DNA of 8,211 nucleotides from Verrucomicrobiia bacterium (GTDB lineage Bacteria > Verrucomicrobiota > Verrucomicrobiia > Limisphaerales > UBA1319), in the NCBI GenBank assembly GCA_017880715.1, contig JADGRT010000108.1, positions 1 to 8,211 of the forward strand. Direction: 5' to 3'. Below are positions 1-5,809 of this stretch, piece after piece; position 1 is the first letter of the stretch; each line of letters opens with the position of its first letter. Made by a program: the position numbers and the translations under genes. The notes beneath the pieces were generated by a model. The model did not search any database. It saw only the letters and a list, made by a program, of their open reading frames with translations, and had not been told where the DNA came from.

Positions 1-294
1 CTTCGGGAGAGCCTGGCCCGGACCGGCTGGATCAGCGAAGGCTATGTTCAGGACCGGGGTCCCGGGGCGGGCGGGCCCCACTATCAGTGGACCCGCAAGG
101 TCAAAGGCAAGACGGTCAGTGTGGCGCTGTCGAAAGAACAGTTTGAATGGCTGCGGGAAGCGATCGCCGAGTGGCGGCGCGTGCAGTCGACGCTCAAAGA
201 AATGCAGCGCTTGAGCCGTCAGGAGTTGTTTGAAACCCTACCGCATCCCAAGCGTCGCAAGCGACTTGGCAAGAAAGTTTTAGGTCTTAAGTAA
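1..294 (+). CDS. C-terminal part of a DUF6788-like small protein (5' end outside window)
   Basis: Frame 1 is open from the first base to TAA at 292-294, giving 97 residues with no start in the window. Visible blocks are GPHYQWTRKVKGKTVSVALS (about residues 25-44), then a helical stretch EQFEWLREAIAEWRRVQSTL and a very basic tail (HPKRRKRLGKKVLGLK). The 'GxxGPHYxWTRKVxGKTVxVALSxEQ' pattern followed by a helix resembles the small DUF6788-type proteins that I recall often sitting near transposases in Verrucomicrobiota and other environmental genomes. Their function is not established. The basic tail suggests nucleic-acid contact, which is inference. The downstream DNA is repeat-rich, consistent with a mobile-element neighbourhood, but no transposase is visible here. 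Reading frame is secure; the family name is moderate. Confidence 0.6.
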   Translation, partial: LRESLARTGWISEGYVQDRGPGAGGPHYQWTRKVKGKTVSVALSKEQFEWLREAIAEWRRVQSTLKEMQRLSRQELFETLPHPKRRKRLGKKVLGLK

Positions 295-303
295 GGGCCA
301 TTC

Positions 304-359
304 GCCCCATCGGGGCGGCATGGATTGCTCATCGTAGCCCCATGCCGCCCCGCTGGGGC
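304..359. repeat. 20-bp inverted repeat, hairpin-forming
   Basis: Arms 304-323 and 340-359 are reverse complements at 19 of 20 positions (single T/G difference at the seventh base), separated by a 16-base loop. It begins 10 bases after the stop codon of the upstream gene and is GC-rich, so the transcript would fold into a very stable stem. There is no clean U-tract after it. It could be a transcript-end stabiliser, a poor terminator, or a member of a dispersed palindromic repeat family. Confidence 0.8.
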
Positions 360-423
360 TGGGGAATATTCATAGGGACCTCGTTGGCTATAAACATGGC
401 ACTCCTACGGAGTTTGGGGATTT

Positions 424-466
424 CCGACGCTTGGGCCGCCGCCCCAAACCCAAATTGAGCCGTCGG
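424..466. repeat. Imperfect nested hairpin
   Basis: Outer arms CCGACG (424-429) and CGTCGG (461-466) enclose a second stem TTGGG (431-435) / CCCAA (443-447). Short arms make this weaker than its neighbours, but it sits in the same run of palindromic DNA and probably belongs to the same repeat accumulation. Confidence 0.35.
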
Positions 467-561
467 CACTTGGCACACCTAGACCCCGGCCCGAGCGTTG
501 AAACGCCAGGCTATTCTCAGCCATCCCGCCAGGATGACGACATTGAAATCCTAGTGGCATT

Positions 562-641
562 GGACATTCCTGTCCGCCCGTGTGGCGAGAAGCGTTAGGG
601 AGCGTCAACGTGCCCGAGAGCCGAGGCGGACAGGAATGTCC
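562..641. repeat. 80-bp element with perfect 17-bp inverted ends
   Basis: Bases 562-578 are the exact reverse complement of 625-641, with 46 bases between. Each arm is itself nearly palindromic: 626-643 forms a 7-bp stem GCGGACA/TGTCCGC closed by a GGAA tetraloop, and the left arm shows GGACA-TTCC-TGTCC. This double-hairpin architecture is typical of dispersed intergenic palindromic elements (REP/BIME-like). I see no target-site duplication. Confidence 0.75.
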
Positions 642-731
642 GCGCTCCAAGCGTAAGTGAAGACCCATGCAGCTTAGACTATTCATCGTGCCGGTAAAAA
701 ACGTGGCCGATAACAGGGTCAGGCGGGCAAC

Positions 732-856
732 GGGGTCAGATCTCAACATTCAACAAATGCTTTACTCGCCGACACTTTTCCAGCAGTTTTCTTTGCTTTT
801 TCAGTCGGCTTTCCAATCGTTTCACCAGGCAATCGGGGGCACATCTCAGCATTCAA
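732..856. repeat. Imperfect 22-bp direct repeat pair around a small basic ORF
   Basis: Bases 732-753 and 835-856 match at 19 of 22 positions (pattern GGGG-NCANATCTCANCATTCAA), 103 bp apart. On the minus strand the first codons (MLRCAP) and stop of a 38-codon frame (852-736) fall inside the two copies. The interval also carries a 6-bp inverted pair, GCCGAC 768-773 / GTCGGC 804-809. Such GGGGTCAGATCTCAACATTC-type motifs recur in my memory near RAYT/IS200-like sequences in environmental bacteria, but no transposase is present here. Confidence 0.5.
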
Positions 857-874
857 TAATGGTCAGTGATAATG

Positions 875-1276
875 TTAGACGTTGGGCAGGAAGCGGACTT
901 TCAGGCCGCGGACTTTGTGCAACGGTTTGCCGGGTCGCTCCGCGGTAATGAATTCATCGGCTTTTAATCGCTTCGCCGCTGCCACGTGGATGGCGTCCAC
1001 CGCCGACAACGGCACCGCGCCGGCTTCCTCCAGGGCCGCAGCCACCAAGTCTTCCGATGCCTCGCACCAGTCCACCACGCGGGCGAAGAAGTCCTCCAGA
1101 AAATCCAGTTCCGCCTTGCGCTGGTGAAACGTCGGTTGCGGGAGCAACTCCAACTTCAGGAAGCTGGCCGCCACGAATTCGCGCTCTGGATCCTCCAGCA
1201 AGGCAGCCGTCTTGTCGCCGTCCACGCCCTGAACCGCCTGAATCAGGACGGAACTGTCCAAGTAAGTTCGTATCAT
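875..1276 (-). CDS. vapC: PIN-domain toxin, VapC family
   Basis: 133 residues, the usual VapC length. PIN-domain metal-binding acids are where the family has them: D7 in YLDSSVLI, E43 in FLKLELLP, D94 in SAVDAIHVAAA, and the closing ITAERPGKP segment (T111, E113). VapC toxins are Mg2+-dependent endoribonucleases that cut tRNA, rRNA or mRNA in the cytoplasm and are neutralised by the cognate antitoxin. The start ATG overlaps the TGA of the upstream antitoxin gene (ATGA), which implies translational coupling and normal antitoxin-first order. All core acidic positions are intact, so the toxin should be functional. The RNA target cannot be told from sequence. Confidence 0.9.
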   Translation of the reverse strand: MIRTYLDSSVLIQAVQGVDGDKTAALLEDPEREFVAASFLKLELLPQPTFHQRKAELDFLEDFFARVVDWCEASEDLVAAALEEAGAVPLSAVDAIHVAAAKRLKADEFITAERPGKPLHKVRGLKVRFLPNV

Positions 1277-1539
1277 CGCTCGCCCCTCCGCCGCGCCACT
1301 TCCTGCCGCACCTCATCCAGGGACAGCGCGCGCCCGCCGAACCGCGCATATTCCGCTCGCGCCGCCAGCAGCTTGCGCCCCAGCGCGCTCCGGGGCCGCG
1401 CTGGCCGCGCCGCTTCCCGCTCCAGCTTCTCGCTGATGGCGTTTCGCACCCAGGCACTGCGGTTTGACTTCGCGCACACCGCCGAATGATCCTCCGGCGA
1501 CAACTTCACAGTCAGCGACAGGAGTCCGGTATTACTCAT
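1273..1539 (-). CDS. Ribbon-helix-helix type antitoxin partner of VapC
   Basis: 88 residues. The N-terminal half (LSLTVKLSPEDHSAV, then NRSAWVRNAISEKLEREA) has the strand-helix-helix layout of CopG/MetJ/Arc-type DNA-binding antitoxins, including the characteristic 'S-x-WVRxAI' second helix. The C-terminal half is Arg/Ala-rich (LGRKLLAARAEYARFGGRALSLDEVRQEVARRR) and probably forms the helix that fills the toxin active site. Its stop codon overlaps the vapC start by 4 bp. By analogy it binds the toxin and represses its own operon. A GGTGAGG sequence lies about 13 bases upstream of the ATG, rather far for a Shine-Dalgarno site. Family assignment is from fold pattern rather than close homology. 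Confidence 0.8.
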   Translation of the reverse strand: MSNTGLLSLTVKLSPEDHSAVCAKSNRSAWVRNAISEKLEREAARPARPRSALGRKLLAARAEYARFGGRALSLDEVRQEVARRRGER

Positions 1540-1859
1540 ATGGTAAGACTATCCCTCACCATCTCACCTTGCAAGTCCTTATCCATCTCGTTGGGGCGGC
1601 CACGAGGATGCGGCGCTCACGGTCGGTCAGACTCTGGATGGCGTGGTCGGCGAAATCTTAAGGACATACGAACTATCTTACCAAACTTTGTCGCACCTGC
1701 GACATGGATTTGTCCCGGCATGGCAGACGGATACGATTTATTTGTCAGCATTCATGGCTAATATGACTGCGACATTACAGAACGCGGCCATGTCATCTAT
1801 TGTCGCCTTCTCCCTGCGCTGTGGCCTCCGCGGGTACACGGAGTGACCGGGGTGCAATT
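1540..1859. promoter_or_regulatory. Divergent intergenic region between two toxin-antitoxin loci
   Basis: These 320 bases separate two head-to-head antitoxin genes, so promoters and operators for both should lie here, though no strong sigma-70 pair is evident by eye. Visible structure: a palindrome TGTCGCA-CC-TGCGACA at 1689-1704 and three TTTGTC...CATGG blocks (1687-1757). On the minus strand a 16-codon frame (1586-1536, MDKDLQGEMVRDSLTI) ends in a TGA that overlaps the antitoxin ATG. It may be a leader or chance. No other gene is supported. Confidence 0.4.
1687..1757. repeat. Three degenerate TTTGTC-N(4-10)-CATGG blocks, first containing a palindrome
   Basis: TTTGTC occurs at 1687, 1709 and 1741, each followed by CATGG (ending 1707, 1723 and 1757) after 10, 4 and 6 bases. 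The first block contains the 16-bp palindrome 1689-1704. Spacing is irregular, so this may be an operator cluster for one of the flanking antitoxins or merely degenerate DNA. Confidence 0.35.
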
Positions 1860-2099
1860 ATGTGCAAAATTATGCCCATGAAAACTATTACCGTGCCAAT
1901 TGGGGTTGGCCGGACTGACCTCTGCAAACTGATTGGGAAGGTGGAAGCGGGGGCGCGTGTCATCCTGACCAGCCACGACCAGCCCAAGGCGGTCCTTTCC
2001 GCCTATCGGGCAGGGGGGAGCCCCTGGCGCGCGGAAATACCGGATGACCCCAAGCTTTATGGCGACATGCAATCGCCGGTAATGGATGATTGGAAATGA
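1860..2099 (+). CDS. Phd/YefM-type antitoxin
   Basis: 79 residues from the ATG at 1860, chosen because GGGG at 1849-1852 sits 7 bases upstream; ATGs at 1872 and 1878 are alternatives. The segment TDLCKLIGKVEAGARVILTS followed by PKAVLSAYR is the Phd/YefM N-terminal dimerisation and DNA-binding fold. The acidic tail (IPDDPKLYGDMQSPVMDDW) is the toxin-binding part. Such antitoxins neutralise PIN or Doc/RelE toxins and autorepress. Its TGA overlaps the ATG of a vapC start (ATGA at 2096-2099), the normal operon design, but that toxin is broken, so this antitoxin appears orphaned. It may persist as a decay intermediate or as protection against a related toxin elsewhere. Confidence 0.82.
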   Translation: MCKIMPMKTITVPIGVGRTDLCKLIGKVEAGARVILTSHDQPKAVLSAYRAGGSPWRAEIPDDPKLYGDMQSPVMDDWK

Positions 2100-2194
2100 G
2101 AATCCTGGCCGATACCAATATTTTCATTCACCGGCTTTCCGCACCGGTATTTCGTGAATCCTGTCTGAAATACATTTTGGGGCTGTGCACTTGA
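2096..2194 (+). pseudogene. vapC: 5' remnant of a second vapC (PIN toxin)
   Basis: The frame starts with MRILADTNIFIHRL, the unmistakable PIN/VapC N-terminus with its first catalytic Asp (D6), overlapping the antitoxin stop by 4 bp. PIN similarity stops after about 14-18 codons. The frame then runs through unrelated sequence into the terminal repeat of the MITE, stopping at TGA 2192-2194 after 32 codons, against about 130 in a full VapC. No later PIN motif follows on the plus strand. Removing the MITE would not restore the gene, because the sequence beyond it is the end of the opposite-strand phosphatase gene. So the toxin was truncated by a separate deletion or rearrangement. Confidence 0.75.
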
Positions 2195-2359
2195 CTCTTG
2201 TTCAGGCCGTTTCTCTCCATGAACCGGTAGGGCTGAGCTGCCGCTCAGCCCTGATATTTGGGCGGTGCGGCAACCCCGCCCTACCACCAAACGGTTGCGG
2301 GTTTCTGAAAAACTGGAGACTCCCCAACAAGAGTCAAGTGCATAGCCCAAATACATTTT
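2168..2359. mobile_element. MITE-like element with 23-bp terminal inverted repeats and 11-bp target duplication
   Basis: Terminal arms 2180-2202 and 2326-2348 are reverse complements at 22 of 23 bases (core TGCACTTGACTCTTGTT). They are flanked by an identical direct repeat AAATACATTTT at 2168-2178 and 2349-2359, as expected for a target-site duplication. The 169-bp body (2180-2348) has no credible gene but contains a large palindrome (2226-2285). It is therefore a non-autonomous element that would need a transposase in trans. The right duplication covers the first two bases (2358-2359) of the phosphatase stop codon (2358-2360), and the inserted sequence preserves that codon. The transposase family is not identifiable from the window. 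Confidence 0.72.
2226..2285 (-). repeat. Palindromic repeat, copy A (inside the MITE)
   Basis: GGTAGGGC (2226-2233) pairs with GCCCTACC (2278-2285). Inside, AGGGCTGAGC / GCTCAGCCCT (2229-2252, loop TGCC) forms a perfect 10-bp stem, and GGGCGG / CCGCCC forms a second. Read on the minus strand it aligns almost base for base with 7833-7879, apart from about nine extra bases in the middle. It is thus one copy of a dispersed family with conserved two-hairpin structure. Confidence 0.7.
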
Positions 2360-3170
2360 ATTTCGTCAGCCGCTGCAGCTTTCGCCGCAGCGGGCCGTTG
2401 TTGGCCAGGACGTAGTAATGATGGTCGGCGCTGATGGGACGGTTCAGGAAATCACCGCCGGCACATTCGAGAATCAGCCCGCCGGCGGCGATGTCCCAAA
2501 GCCGCACGCCTGATTCGAGGTAGGCATCGAAACGTCCGCTGGCCACATAGACCAGATCGAGGGCTGCCGATCCCATGATGCGCAACTTGCGAACGCGATG
2601 GGCGAGGTTCTGAAAGCTGGGCAGCATTTTCTGCAAATTCTGGTCGTACTTGGCAAAACCCACCGCCACCACCGCTTCCGCCAGGTTGGTGCGGCGGCTG
2701 GCATGAATGATCTTGCCGTTTAACCGCGCCGGCTGGCCGCGGATCGCCGTCCACAATTCTTCGCAGAAAGGGTCATACACCACTCCCAATTGAGTTTGAT
2801 AGTCCCCGGCCGTGACGCCGGGCTTTGGTTTCCCGCAGCGGGTTTGCAGCGCAATGGATACGCATGCGTGAGGAATGTCGTACGCAAAATTTACCGTGCC
2901 ATCGATGGGATCCACCACCCAGCGAGCGGCCGCCGCCGGATCGCCGGACACGCCTTCTTCGCCCAGAATGGCAAAGTGGGGAAAGGACGGTTGCAGACTG
3001 CGCACAATGAGTTGCTGGCACCGGACATCCAGTTCCAGTTTGATATCGTGCTGTTCGGCCGACTTGATGGTTTTGGCACACTGCCAGTTTTTGCGGATGA
3101 TCTGACCGGCAATTCGCGCGGCCTTGATGGCTGCCGCGAGGGCGGCTTGCAACTCGTTCTTATATGCCAT
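2358..3170 (-). CDS. Inositol monophosphatase family protein
   Basis: 270 residues from ATG at 3168-3170, matching the family's usual 260-275. Motif 1 GEE (70-72) and DPIDGTVNF (87-95), plus motif 2 WDIAAG (225-230), supply the metal ligands E71, D87, D90 and D226 of the Mg2+-dependent, Li+-sensitive phosphatase fold. Members hydrolyse inositol-1-phosphate, 3'-phosphoadenosine 5'-phosphate, fructose-1,6-bisphosphate or histidinol phosphate; the substrate cannot be fixed here. In-frame ATGs at 3233 and 3314 would extend the protein. The one at 3233 is only 7 bases after the dciA stop and could be used by coupling, but the added residues are not family-like. It is the last gene of a minus-strand array, and its stop codon carries the MITE target duplication. 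Confidence 0.9.
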   Translation of the reverse strand: MAYKNELQAALAAAIKAARIAGQIIRKNWQCAKTIKSAEQHDIKLELDVRCQQLIVRSLQPSFPHFAILGEEGVSGDPAAAARWVVDPIDGTVNFAYDIPHACVSIALQTRCGKPKPGVTAGDYQTQLGVVYDPFCEELWTAIRGQPARLNGKIIHASRRTNLAEAVVAVGFAKYDQNLQKMLPSFQNLAHRVRKLRIMGSAALDLVYVASGRFDAYLESGVRLWDIAAGGLILECAGGDFLNRPISADHHYYVLANNGPLRRKLQRLTK

Positions 3171-3240
3171 GACCCTGTTGTTCCATGGCGCCGCAGGAAA
3201 GGCAATAGCGCTGATTTCAAATTTCAAATCCATGAATTGC

Positions 3241-3648
3241 TCAGCCCGCGCGGAAGCTGATTTTCTTGATCGTTTCTCGTCCAAAGCAATGCTGCAGACG
3301 TTCGAGAATTTCACGGCGTCGATAGCGCACGATTTCAGCCAGCCATACGCTGCTGTCCACGGACACGAACAGAGTGCCTTTCGCCAGGCCGGCAGGACGG
3401 GCGTGGGCGGTGATGTTAGGATCCATGAGGTGGCCCCACGCGTTGAGAATTTCCGTCTCGGCTTGGCGTTGGTTCAGTCCCAACCGTTTTAACACGGCGG
3501 GCATGATGCGATCCACGGGCTTCGCCGCGGAAGTGTGCGATCCTTCGGCCTCCGTCAGGTTCATGCCGCGCCAAGCGGCCAGGATCCGGTCGCGCGGGTG
3601 GAGGGGCGGCGGGCCGAGTTTTGGATTAAACTTTGATATAATGCTCAT
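3241..3648 (-). CDS. dciA: DciA-like protein (DUF721), replicative helicase loader homologue
   Basis: 135 residues. The DUF721 signature is clear in the middle and C-terminus: ILNAWGHLMDPNITAHARP (about 68-86), then GTLFVSVDSSVWLAEIVRYRR (about 91-111) and REILERLQHCFGRETIKKISF. DciA is the ancestral loader or operator of the DnaB replicative helicase in bacteria lacking DnaC/DnaI, acting at the replication origin. The N-terminal 30 residues are variable, as in the family. The start ATG lies 23 bp inside the 3' end of the upstream galactosidase gene in a different frame, which implies coupled translation. No strong Shine-Dalgarno is seen. Neighbourhood with a galactosidase rather than dnaA/gyrB is a little unusual. 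Confidence 0.85.
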   Translation of the reverse strand: MSIISKFNPKLGPPPLHPRDRILAAWRGMNLTEAEGSHTSAAKPVDRIMPAVLKRLGLNQRQAETEILNAWGHLMDPNITAHARPAGLAKGTLFVSVDSSVWLAEIVRYRRREILERLQHCFGRETIKKISFRAG

Positions 3649-5683
3649 CCAGGACGAGCACGCCTTTCGGCGGCAGGTCGAAATTGCCTGAAAGGGCCTC
3701 GCCTGTCAAAAAGTCATGCATCGGCTTGTAGAACTGGATGCGGACGGAGGAGTTCTGGTGGTTGATCAGGAAATAAATTTTGGTTCCCTCTTTTTGGCGC
3801 ATGCTGACCTCGACCGTGTCCGGGACCTTGAGCAGTGGAAACAGGTTGCACAATTGCCGCAGCCACGCGATCAAGTCGTAATAAAACGCCTGGTGGCTTT
3901 GAGTGCCGACATAGATTGCCTTGCCCAAGCCGAAGGTGTTCATGGTGATGGCGGGTTGGCCGGCATAAAAGTCTTTGGCATAGGTAGCCAGAATCTGGCA
4001 GCCCTTGGGCTCGATGATGTCGCACCAGAGCCGTGCCGGGTGCAGGTGGCTGGTGGGGAAGGTGCCCTTGAACACGAGATGATTTTCCTCTCCGGGCGGC
4101 AGCGGATCGAACTCGGAAACCTCCAGTCCAAAAAGGTCGATCAAATCGTGGGGATAACCGGTATCAGGAGCGATGTGATGTTCGTCCACCAGTCCGGTGT
4201 TGAAGGTGCCCACCAGCGTTCCGCCATTCTGGACGTATAGCTTTAACAGGTCGGCTTCGCCGCCGGCCATCAGGTACAGCGACGGCGCAAAGACGATTTT
4301 GTATTTCGAAAGGTCCTCCGTCGGCCGGGCAAAATCCACCGGGATATTGCGGTCGTGCAGGGCGTTGTAATAAAGCTGGATGTGGTCTCGCAGGTTGTAG
4401 TGTTTGTTGGGTTGCCAGCCTTGCTGGAGGGTCCAGTCATTGTCGTGGCAATACAGGATGCAGGTTTCGGGCGCCACCTTGCTGCCCTTGAGCAAGGGTC
4501 CCAGCAGCTTCACCTCCTCGCCGATCTGGCAGATCTCCTTGTAGGTGCGGTTCTCGCCGCGTCCATCGTGGGTCAACACCCCGCCATAGAATTTTTCGGA
4601 TCCGATGCGCGGCTGTCGCCAAAAGAAATACAGAATGCCGCTGGCACCGCGGGAAAGATGTTGATACGTGAACATGCGGATCACGCCCGGCCGCACCAGC
4701 GAGTTCACGTCCTGCCAGCCGACATTGGCGGCTTTGTGCTCCATAACCCAGAACCCCTCGTCGCCGTCCGGGGTGCGGATGTCGGTCTTTTTCAGCGACC
4801 GCATGATGTCGATGTCGCAGGCGTTTTCGGATGAGCGCGACGTAATGGCCGCGTTGCTATCCAGGGCGACGAAATCCAGGTTTTCCGCCACATCAAAATG
4901 GTCGAAATGCCGGGTGATGGCACGCAACAGGGTGGTGACCGTGCATTGGGGCGACAATTCATGCAGCAAATCAGCCTGCATTTTCACATAAGCCACCAGG
5001 GTGTCACTGCAGAAGCGCTTGAAATCGAGCACCAGCGCCGGGTTATGCACCGTCGGCGCCATCATCGGCATGGGCATCTGGGACCAGTCAGTGACGGTCT
5101 GCGACCAGAATCGGTTCCCCATTTGTTCGTTCATCCGTTCGATCGTGCCGTACTTGGCCTTTAGCCAGGCGTGCCAATCACGCCGGGTTTCCGCATTGAA
5201 GGAAATCTCGGTTTTATGCCCGCCCAGGCCGTTATCAATCTGCCAGGCGATCAGTTGGGGATGCTTCCCTAGAGCGGTGGCCAGTGCGCGGATAATCTTT
5301 TGGGAGTAGTCCCAGTAAACATCGCTGTTCATGCTGTAGGCCCGGCGGGTGCCCTCGTGCAAAGTCAGGCCGCGGCAATCCACCGGCAGGATTTCCGGGT
5401 GCTTATGCGCCAGCCAAAGCGGTGGCGCGGCAGTGGGCGTTGTCAGGACGACCTTGATTCCGGCCTTTTCCATGACATCCATGCAGCGGCGCATCCACTC
5501 GAAATCGTACTTGCCTTCCTCGGGCTCATACAACCCCCAGACAAATTCTCCCATGCGAACCACATTCATGCCGGCGCCGACCATTAATTCGGCGTCGCGT
5601 TCCCAACGTGATTCGGGGTGCTCGGGAGTGCCGGCGTAAGGATAGACCCAATGCTCAGGATGATAATCAGCGCCAAAATACAT
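3626..5683 (-). CDS. GH42 family beta-galactosidase-like protein with altered acid/base site
   Basis: 685 residues, normal for GH42 (about 640-700). The N-terminus MYFGADYHPEHW and MNVVRMGEFVWGLYEPEEG opens the catalytic TIM barrel (1-385). A middle domain (about 390-610) and small C-terminal beta domain (about 620-685) follow. GH42 enzymes hydrolyse terminal beta-galactosides with a catalytic Glu pair. The nucleophile is present as E315 in FWVMEHKAANVGW. The motif normally read as WQxDNE is here WQIDNGLGGH (148-156): Gly152 (codon GGC) replaces the acid/base Glu. Activity is therefore doubtful, or this is a subfamily with a relocated acid (E159 and E165 are nearby). No signal peptide follows the chosen ATG, so it should be cytoplasmic. 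A longer in-frame extension upstream is antisense to the glycosyltransferase and was rejected. It heads the array with dciA and the phosphatase. Confidence 0.9.
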   Translation of the reverse strand: MYFGADYHPEHWVYPYAGTPEHPESRWERDAELMVGAGMNVVRMGEFVWGLYEPEEGKYDFEWMRRCMDVMEKAGIKVVLTTPTAAPPLWLAHKHPEILPVDCRGLTLHEGTRRAYSMNSDVYWDYSQKIIRALATALGKHPQLIAWQIDNGLGGHKTEISFNAETRRDWHAWLKAKYGTIERMNEQMGNRFWSQTVTDWSQMPMPMMAPTVHNPALVLDFKRFCSDTLVAYVKMQADLLHELSPQCTVTTLLRAITRHFDHFDVAENLDFVALDSNAAITSRSSENACDIDIMRSLKKTDIRTPDGDEGFWVMEHKAANVGWQDVNSLVRPGVIRMFTYQHLSRGASGILYFFWRQPRIGSEKFYGGVLTHDGRGENRTYKEICQIGEEVKLLGPLLKGSKVAPETCILYCHDNDWTLQQGWQPNKHYNLRDHIQLYYNALHDRNIPVDFARPTEDLSKYKIVFAPSLYLMAGGEADLLKLYVQNGGTLVGTFNTGLVDEHHIAPDTGYPHDLIDLFGLEVSEFDPLPPGEENHLVFKGTFPTSHLHPARLWCDIIEPKGCQILATYAKDFYAGQPAITMNTFGLGKAIYVGTQSHQAFYYDLIAWLRQLCNLFPLLKVPDTVEVSMRQKEGTKIYFLINHQNSSVRIQFYKPMHDFLTGEALSGNFDLPPKGVLVLDEHYIKV

Positions 5684-5809
5684 AAGCTTTTTTTGGGTAG
5701 GAGTTTGCCCTAATGTAATGTCGTCCCGGCAACCACGCAAACCAAAAATCAAAACAAAAGTTAAAAAGGCCGGCTTGCCCGAAACCCGGCAAAGTCCTAG
5801 GCTGACTCC
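5684..5809. promoter_or_regulatory. Divergent promoter region between GH42 and glycosyltransferase genes
   Basis: This 126-base AT-richer gap separates two genes transcribed apart and must hold both promoters. No consensus -35/-10 pair or Shine-Dalgarno site is convincing for either gene. The minus-strand leader ends in a seven-A run before the GH42 ATG. A weak GCCGG...CCGGC inverted pair lies near 5770-5790. Confidence 0.35.

Larger units (their letters stand above)
295..874. other. Gene-free repeat-rich interval
   Basis: No convincing protein gene lies in these 580 bases. Open frames here translate into low-complexity, repeat-derived peptides. The DNA contains at least three inverted repeats (304-359, 424-466, 562-641), a short hairpin ACTCC-TAC-GGAGT at 401-413, and an imperfect direct repeat (732-753 and 835-856). 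On the minus strand between the direct repeats is a 38-codon frame (852-736) encoding a strongly basic helix (ESRLKKQRKLLEKCRR). It could be the tail of a lost gene. I read the interval as accumulated intergenic repeats beside the vapC module. Confidence 0.6.

Noticed and set aside
405..749. Minus-strand 114-codon frame
   Set aside because: Its peptide simply translates the inverted repeats and flanking palindromes (GHSCPP / GQECPM mirror each other). No domain or codon signal supports it.
986..1489. Plus-strand frames antisense to the VapC/antitoxin pair
   Set aside because: Arg/Pro-rich translations of GC-rich antisense DNA; the minus-strand pair is clearly the real coding content.
1541..1683. 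8-bp inverted pair TGGTAAGA / TCTTACCA
   Set aside because: Short, 127 bases apart and without extension; quite likely by chance in a 320-base interval.
2057..2356. Minus-strand 99-codon frame across the MITE
   Set aside because: It reads through both terminal repeats and the antisense of the antitoxin. It is a by-product of the element.
3716..4834. Plus-strand frames of 174 and 159 codons inside the GH42 gene
   Set aside because: They are antisense shadows of a strongly conserved coding region and show no recognisable domain.
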